A DNA stretch of 64,000 nt from Paenibacillus sp. Marseille-Q4541 (GTDB taxonomy: Bacteria; Bacillota; Bacilli; Paenibacillales; Paenibacillaceae): assembly GCF_018310695.1 (NCBI RefSeq), contig NZ_JAGXCY010000001.1:310001-374000 (forward strand), given 5' to 3'. This document shows, piece by piece, positions 61,141-64,000 of the stretch. Position 1 is the first letter of the stretch. The number at the start of each line of letters is the position of its first letter. Under the pieces are notes generated by a model. It did no database searches. It was not told where the DNA came from and saw only the letters and a program-made list of their open reading frames with translations. The translations under genes were made by a program, and so were the position numbers.

Positions 61141-61440
61141 TCAATATTGAGTCCAGTAGTCAAGTTCACTTCCTCGTGTCATCGGCTGAGTTCGCTTTGG
61201 CTTGGCCTGATGAACTTCCTCCTGCGGTTCCCAGCCCTCAATAATAAGGATTCCATGGGTACTCGACTTATCTTCCCATATAATAAACTGGTTCCGCTCC
61301 AGTTCTACAAGCGCCTCTCGAATCATAAGCCGTGACTTTCCTGTCTTTACTTCTAGCTCAGTCATTAAGGGCATTCGACCACGCTGTCCACTATAGTTAT
61401 ACAAAATCCGCAGTAGTTTACGCTCAAAATCTGGCAACAT
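61141..61440 (-). CDS. LexA-like winged-helix protein without a peptidase domain (SOS-controlled)
   Basis: 99 residues from ATG 61440 (AAGGAG nine bases upstream, overlapping the previous stop). The first 65 residues follow the LexA N-terminal plan: RKLLRILYNYSGQRGRMPLM, TELEVKTGKSRLMIREALVE, LERNQFIIWED and a final HGILIIEGW wing. The LexA autocleavage domain is missing; instead a basic 30-residue tail. Probably a small DNA-binding regulator induced by DNA damage. Second gene of the operon led by 61454-61654. Confidence 0.72.
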   Translation of the reverse strand: MLPDFERKLLRILYNYSGQRGRMPLMTELEVKTGKSRLMIREALVELERNQFIIWEDKSSTHGILIIEGWEPQEEVHQAKPKRTQPMTRGSELDYWTQY

Positions 61441-61453
61441 CTTTTCCATCTCC

Positions 61454-61654
61454 TTATGCTGTTCTTGCTGTTCTTATGGGCCGAAAAGCTAGTACATTCT
61501 CTTCACTAAAAGTGCGGGGAGCTCCTGAATGAAGACAAGTCGAGTGAATTTTTCCATTATATATCCGGTGAATCTCAATATTGCGCTGGGTTACCTTACC
61601 TAATCGATCCAAATAAACAATCTCAACAACCTTACCAACATATTTATGCGGCAT
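61454..61654 (-). CDS. SOS-controlled small protein, 66 aa
   Basis: ATG 61654 has GAGGTG seven bases upstream. Residues 1-45 form a probable beta barrel (KYVGKVVEIVYLDRLGKVTQ, RNIEIHRIYNGKIHSTCLHS), then PRTFSEENVLAFRPIRTAR, similar in feel to the WYL or YolD-associated small domains linked to DNA damage, but no family is assigned. It is the first gene after a SigA promoter with two LexA boxes and is followed 13 bp later by the LexA-like gene. Confidence 0.68.
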   Translation of the reverse strand: MPHKYVGKVVEIVYLDRLGKVTQRNIEIHRIYNGKIHSTCLHSGAPRTFSEENVLAFRPIRTARTA

Positions 61655-61670
61655 TCCATCCACCTCACCA

Positions 61671-61717
61671 GAACATTTGTTTGCTTTCATTATATAAGAA
61701 CAAATGTTCTTTATCAA
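61671..61717 (-). promoter_or_regulatory. SOS promoter with two LexA boxes
   Basis: Minus strand TTGATA (61717-61712), exact 17-bp spacer, TATAAT (61694-61689). The spacer holds GAACATTTGTTC (61709-61698), a perfect Bacillus LexA (Cheo) box GAAC-N4-GTTC; a second near-perfect box CAAACAAATGTTC lies at 61683-61671, just past the start of transcription. Both would block the promoter until LexA is cleaved. Confidence 0.9.
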
Positions 61718-61730
61718 TCTCCTTATTTTT

Positions 61731-61779
61731 ACAATAAAAAAAATATCCACTCCATCTTCAGCCATGAAGATAGGTGGAC
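61731..61779 (-). terminator. Terminator of the pilus operon part
   Basis: TCCACC-ATCTTC / GAAGAT-GGAGTGGA hairpin followed by ATTTTTTTTATT on the minus strand, directly after pilO. Confidence 0.85.
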
Positions 61780-61785
61780 ATTTAT

Positions 61786-62388
61786 TTATTTCGTATTCTC
61801 AGATACTGCTTCGTAATAACTAGTAAAAACCAAGGTTGCTGTCATCACGGGATTATTATCACCGCCTGCTGACTCACTTCGCCGCTGAATGTTAAACGAA
61901 TCTACCTTCATTAACCTCGGGAGCATTTCAAGTTCTTGCATCCAGCTCTCGATCTGTGAAACGGTACCTTCTAGCTCCGCATTCATCTTAATTTCATGAA
62001 TATAAGGATAGACTCCCTCTTGTTCTTTCAACATGAGGTTAAGCTCATTACCTTGGGTAAGACTGAAATCAATCGATTTCAGTGTAGCTTCCGAACGCGC
62101 TGTTACCGCCCTTACATCTAATATCAGCTGATCTGCCAGGTCACTCTGCGGCAGAGCATCCCATTCCTGATCTGAAGATTCCTGCCCTTCAGTCGTTCCT
62201 TTCATCTCATCCAGTTTGTTTTGCAGCAGCTGCTTTTCTGCTTCTATTTGCGCCAGTTCACGACTCTGTTCATCAAGTTTTCCTAACGCAGGAGAGAGAC
62301 CAAGCGAGTAAAAAGCAAACAACAAGACAAATCCAAGGAGCAAAGCTAGTACGATGACAGATCTGTACCTATTCATCCGTTCCATCAT
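61786..62388 (-). CDS. pilO: PilO-like type IV pilus assembly protein
   Basis: About 200 residues: short cytoplasmic start, one membrane helix (SVIVLALLLGFVLLFAFYSL), a coiled coil (LDEQSRELAQIEAEKQLLQNK) and a C-terminal ferredoxin-like domain, as in PilO. ATG 62388 has a GAGGGGGGG site and overlaps the pilMN end by 20 bp. It is part of the inner-membrane alignment complex for competence or twitching pili. Terminator follows, so it ends the operon. Confidence 0.8.
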   Translation of the reverse strand: MMERMNRYRSVIVLALLLGFVLLFAFYSLGLSPALGKLDEQSRELAQIEAEKQLLQNKLDEMKGTTEGQESSDQEWDALPQSDLADQLILDVRAVTARSEATLKSIDFSLTQGNELNLMLKEQEGVYPYIHEIKMNAELEGTVSQIESWMQELEMLPRLMKVDSFNIQRRSESAGGDNNPVMTATLVFTSYYEAVSENTK

Positions 62389-63904
62389 CGCTAATCCCCC
62401 CCTCATTTTCTAACGTAGATAAACTTGTTCCTGCATCTAAATCAACTTGATAAACTGCAGTGAACTGCTCCTTATCCTGACCCGAACCAAAGGGATTCAC
62501 CTGACGCTTCGTAAGGCTGGCAATCATCGCTTCTTTTGTAAAAGACATGTCCCTAAGCGAAGTTAGATATTCGGATGCCTGTTCCATCTGCGGTGTATAT
62601 AGTGTGATATCTATTTTCGAGCCAAAGGTATATCCAGCATCTTTTAGTAAGGTTCCTTCCGGCATATGGGCTTCTAGTTCCTGAAGTATGGATACGGGAC
62701 TATTCCGATATTCTCTTATTTTCTGGATTGCCTCTTTGCGTTCAGCCTGGCCGAGACCTGAGACGCTCAATAACCGAAGTTCCTCTTCTACACTTTGCCT
62801 CTGATCCTGAAGTGCAGCTATTCGCTGTTCCTGATTACTTATCTCTCCATGATTTAATACATAAAAAGTCCCGGTTACAACCACGCCCACCATCCAAATT
62901 CCAATTAACATCATGGCAATGTAGGGAAAGTAAAAGGCTTCCTTATCCTCTCGTGGAAAAAGATCAATTTTATAACCCCCGTAAGGTTTAAACGCGGCCC
63001 CAACCGCCAATCGATAATCGTTATAATCCGCCCCTGCACTTATTTCTGCGTCTATCCGAAGGAAAGCTTCTTCCGTAACCCGAGTTTCTGGAAGTGATTC
63101 CGTGAGCTCACGAGCCAGTCCCTGTCTAATATGCTCATGACCCGTAACGATAATTTCCTGAATGCGAGCGACCCCATCATGAAGAGTATACTGATAAAAA
63201 TTGAGCATCCTTGAAATTTCAGCTGAAATTTCTCCAAGTTTCAAGGAAGACATTTCGCCCTGTTGATCACCGAGATCATATAAATTCATTGTACGCATAA
63301 AAACAGGATGACCATTATAAAACATATATACGTCCAGATAAGAAGTTTCGAGCTGAATTAGCATCGTTTCTCCAAAGTCTTTGTTACACCCAATGGTAAT
63401 AAGACGGGAAAGTGCTGTTCCAGAAATTTCAACACCAGCTACCTTCAGGCCAGCTTCTTCCACCACATCTACATAGGTCTGAATGACTTCACGAGGAGAT
63501 GCAAAAATCAGCATTTCTGTGTTCTCATCTCCGGTGTTTGTCACCACATAATCATACACAGGATGTTCAAAAGGTAGATGTAATCCTGTTTCCACTTCCA
63601 GTTGAATTAATTGGTCCAGTTGTTTACTGTTCGTTGCCGGAACGGACAGTTTACGAATAATCATCTGAGTGGGGGGAACCGATAAAAACACCTCAGTTCC
63701 TTTTAACCGACCATTCGAGACAGCTGCTTTCAACTCTGCACAGAGGGCGTCCCGATCTCTAATTTGATTACCTTCCATAACCCCCGGTTCAAGAGGAAGA
63801 AAAAAATGTTTGTCGATGTCCTTCGTTTTCTTGGAGAGACGGACATAGCGAACACCGGATTGTTCAATGGAAAGGCCCGCTAATTTCTTCATGCTGCCCA
63901 GCAT
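62369..63904 (-). CDS. pilM: PilM-PilN fusion, type IV pilus assembly
   Basis: 511 residues. Residues 5-310 are PilM (actin-like): GLSIEQSGVRYVRLSKK, VFLSVPPTQMIIRKLSVP, LIQLETSYLDVYMFYNGH, EIIVTGHEHIRQG. A membrane helix at about 327-350 (AMMLIGIWMVGVVVTGTFYV) and a PilN-like coiled coil and fold follow (LNHGEISNQEQRIAALQDQR onward). PilM and PilN, separate proteins in most bacteria that bind each other through a PilN tail, are joined here. AGGAGGATATAACT before ATG. Confidence 0.88.
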   Translation of the reverse strand: MLGSMKKLAGLSIEQSGVRYVRLSKKTKDIDKHFFLPLEPGVMEGNQIRDRDALCAELKAAVSNGRLKGTEVFLSVPPTQMIIRKLSVPATNSKQLDQLIQLEVETGLHLPFEHPVYDYVVTNTGDENTEMLIFASPREVIQTYVDVVEEAGLKVAGVEISGTALSRLITIGCNKDFGETMLIQLETSYLDVYMFYNGHPVFMRTMNLYDLGDQQGEMSSLKLGEISAEISRMLNFYQYTLHDGVARIQEIIVTGHEHIRQGLARELTESLPETRVTEEAFLRIDAEISAGADYNDYRLAVGAAFKPYGGYKIDLFPREDKEAFYFPYIAMMLIGIWMVGVVVTGTFYVLNHGEISNQEQRIAALQDQRQSVEEELRLLSVSGLGQAERKEAIQKIREYRNSPVSILQELEAHMPEGTLLKDAGYTFGSKIDITLYTPQMEQASEYLTSLRDMSFTKEAMIASLTKRQVNPFGSGQDKEQFTAVYQVDLDAGTSLSTLENEGGISDDGTDE

Positions 63905-63916
63905 AGTTATATCCTC

Positions 63917-64000
63917 CTAAAAGATTAGTGAAAGGTATGCCTTGATGATTTGTGAACCATAGCCATAAGCAATCAATGTCGCGATCATTAGCCATGGGCC
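63917..64000 (-). CDS. Prepilin peptidase C-terminal end (partial)
   Basis: The last 27 codons before TAG 63917-63919 read GPWLMIATLIAYGYGSQIIK then AYLSLIF: the terminal segment of A24 prepilin peptidases (GPFLALG...YLS). The rest is outside the window. It ends 12 bp before pilM and belongs to the same operon. Confidence 0.7.
   Translation of the reverse strand, partial: GPWLMIATLIAYGYGSQIIKAYLSLIF

Noticed and set aside
1-64000. CRISPR arrays and insertion sequences
   Set aside because: No regularly spaced repeat array and no transposase gene with terminal inverted repeats were seen.

Overview
The window reads as chromosome of an endospore-forming Firmicute (Bacillales), most like Paenibacillus or a close relative. 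Support comes from purine-rich Shine-Dalgarno sites, a spore germinant receptor operon (gerA-type), a YjcZ-family spore peptide, CcpA/PTS carbon control, Bacillus-type small proteins (YlbF, YlbG, YlaN, YugN, YtxJ, YktB, DUF1292), the Bacillales gene neighbourhood rpsD / acsA-acuA / ccpA / ytxJ, and LexA boxes of the Bacillus type. The species is inferred, not proven.

Layout. 1-8.6 kb is mostly minus strand: a partial PHP phosphoesterase, a LysR regulator, ylbG, ylbF/ricF, a bacterial XPB helicase translationally coupled to a helicase-associated partner, a CBS protein and an M20 amidohydrolase. 8.7-17.2 kb: yugN, a SEDS (FtsW/RodA) protein, Asp23, a Ca2+/H+ antiporter, ylaN, an HPr-like protein without the phosphoryl-accepting histidine, an M29 aminopeptidase, a lipoprotein and a GAF-GGDEF diguanylate cyclase. 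17.4-32 kb is the carbon/wall block: rpsD with promoter and leader, a PBP1A with two fibronectin-III repeats, divergent acsA/acuA with a cre site, mtnN, ccpA, ytxJ, a PfpI protein, and ptsG-ptsI. 32-43 kb holds CoA-binding, aroA, rhodanese, aroK, gndA, yktB, speA and several small or secreted proteins.

43.2-49.4 kb is an accessory island. A tRNA-Val(GAC) gene is the attachment site of a 5.2-kb element bounded by exact 92-bp direct repeats (43259-43350 and 48478-48569). It carries an excisionase-like gene, an ArpU regulator, two decayed genes (a small acidic protein and an ATP-dependent DNA ligase), a secreted Kelch protein, an XRE regulator and a tyrosine integrase broken by a one-base shift in an A tract. 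A third, diverged copy of the tRNA terminator at 49.37 kb, with a truncated gene before it, suggests an older insertion in tandem.

49.5-64 kb: gerA-C-B operon, an agrBD quorum-sensing pair whose short agrD has no cysteine, yjcZ, a WGxxGxxG secreted protein with a large leader hairpin, ung, tRNA-Leu(TAA), and an exopolysaccharide module (family 2 glycosyltransferase, an overlapping 47-residue membrane protein, and a membrane-bound dead GGDEF protein that keeps its c-di-GMP-binding RxxD site). Then come small genes, a two-gene operon under a textbook SOS promoter with two LexA boxes (61.1-61.7 kb), and part of a type IV pilus/competence operon (prepilin peptidase, a PilM-PilN fusion, PilO).

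Most promising for new biology: the SOS-controlled pair, the cysteine-free AgrD, the YdaK-like receptor with its small membrane partner, the XPB/partner pair, and the His-less HPr.
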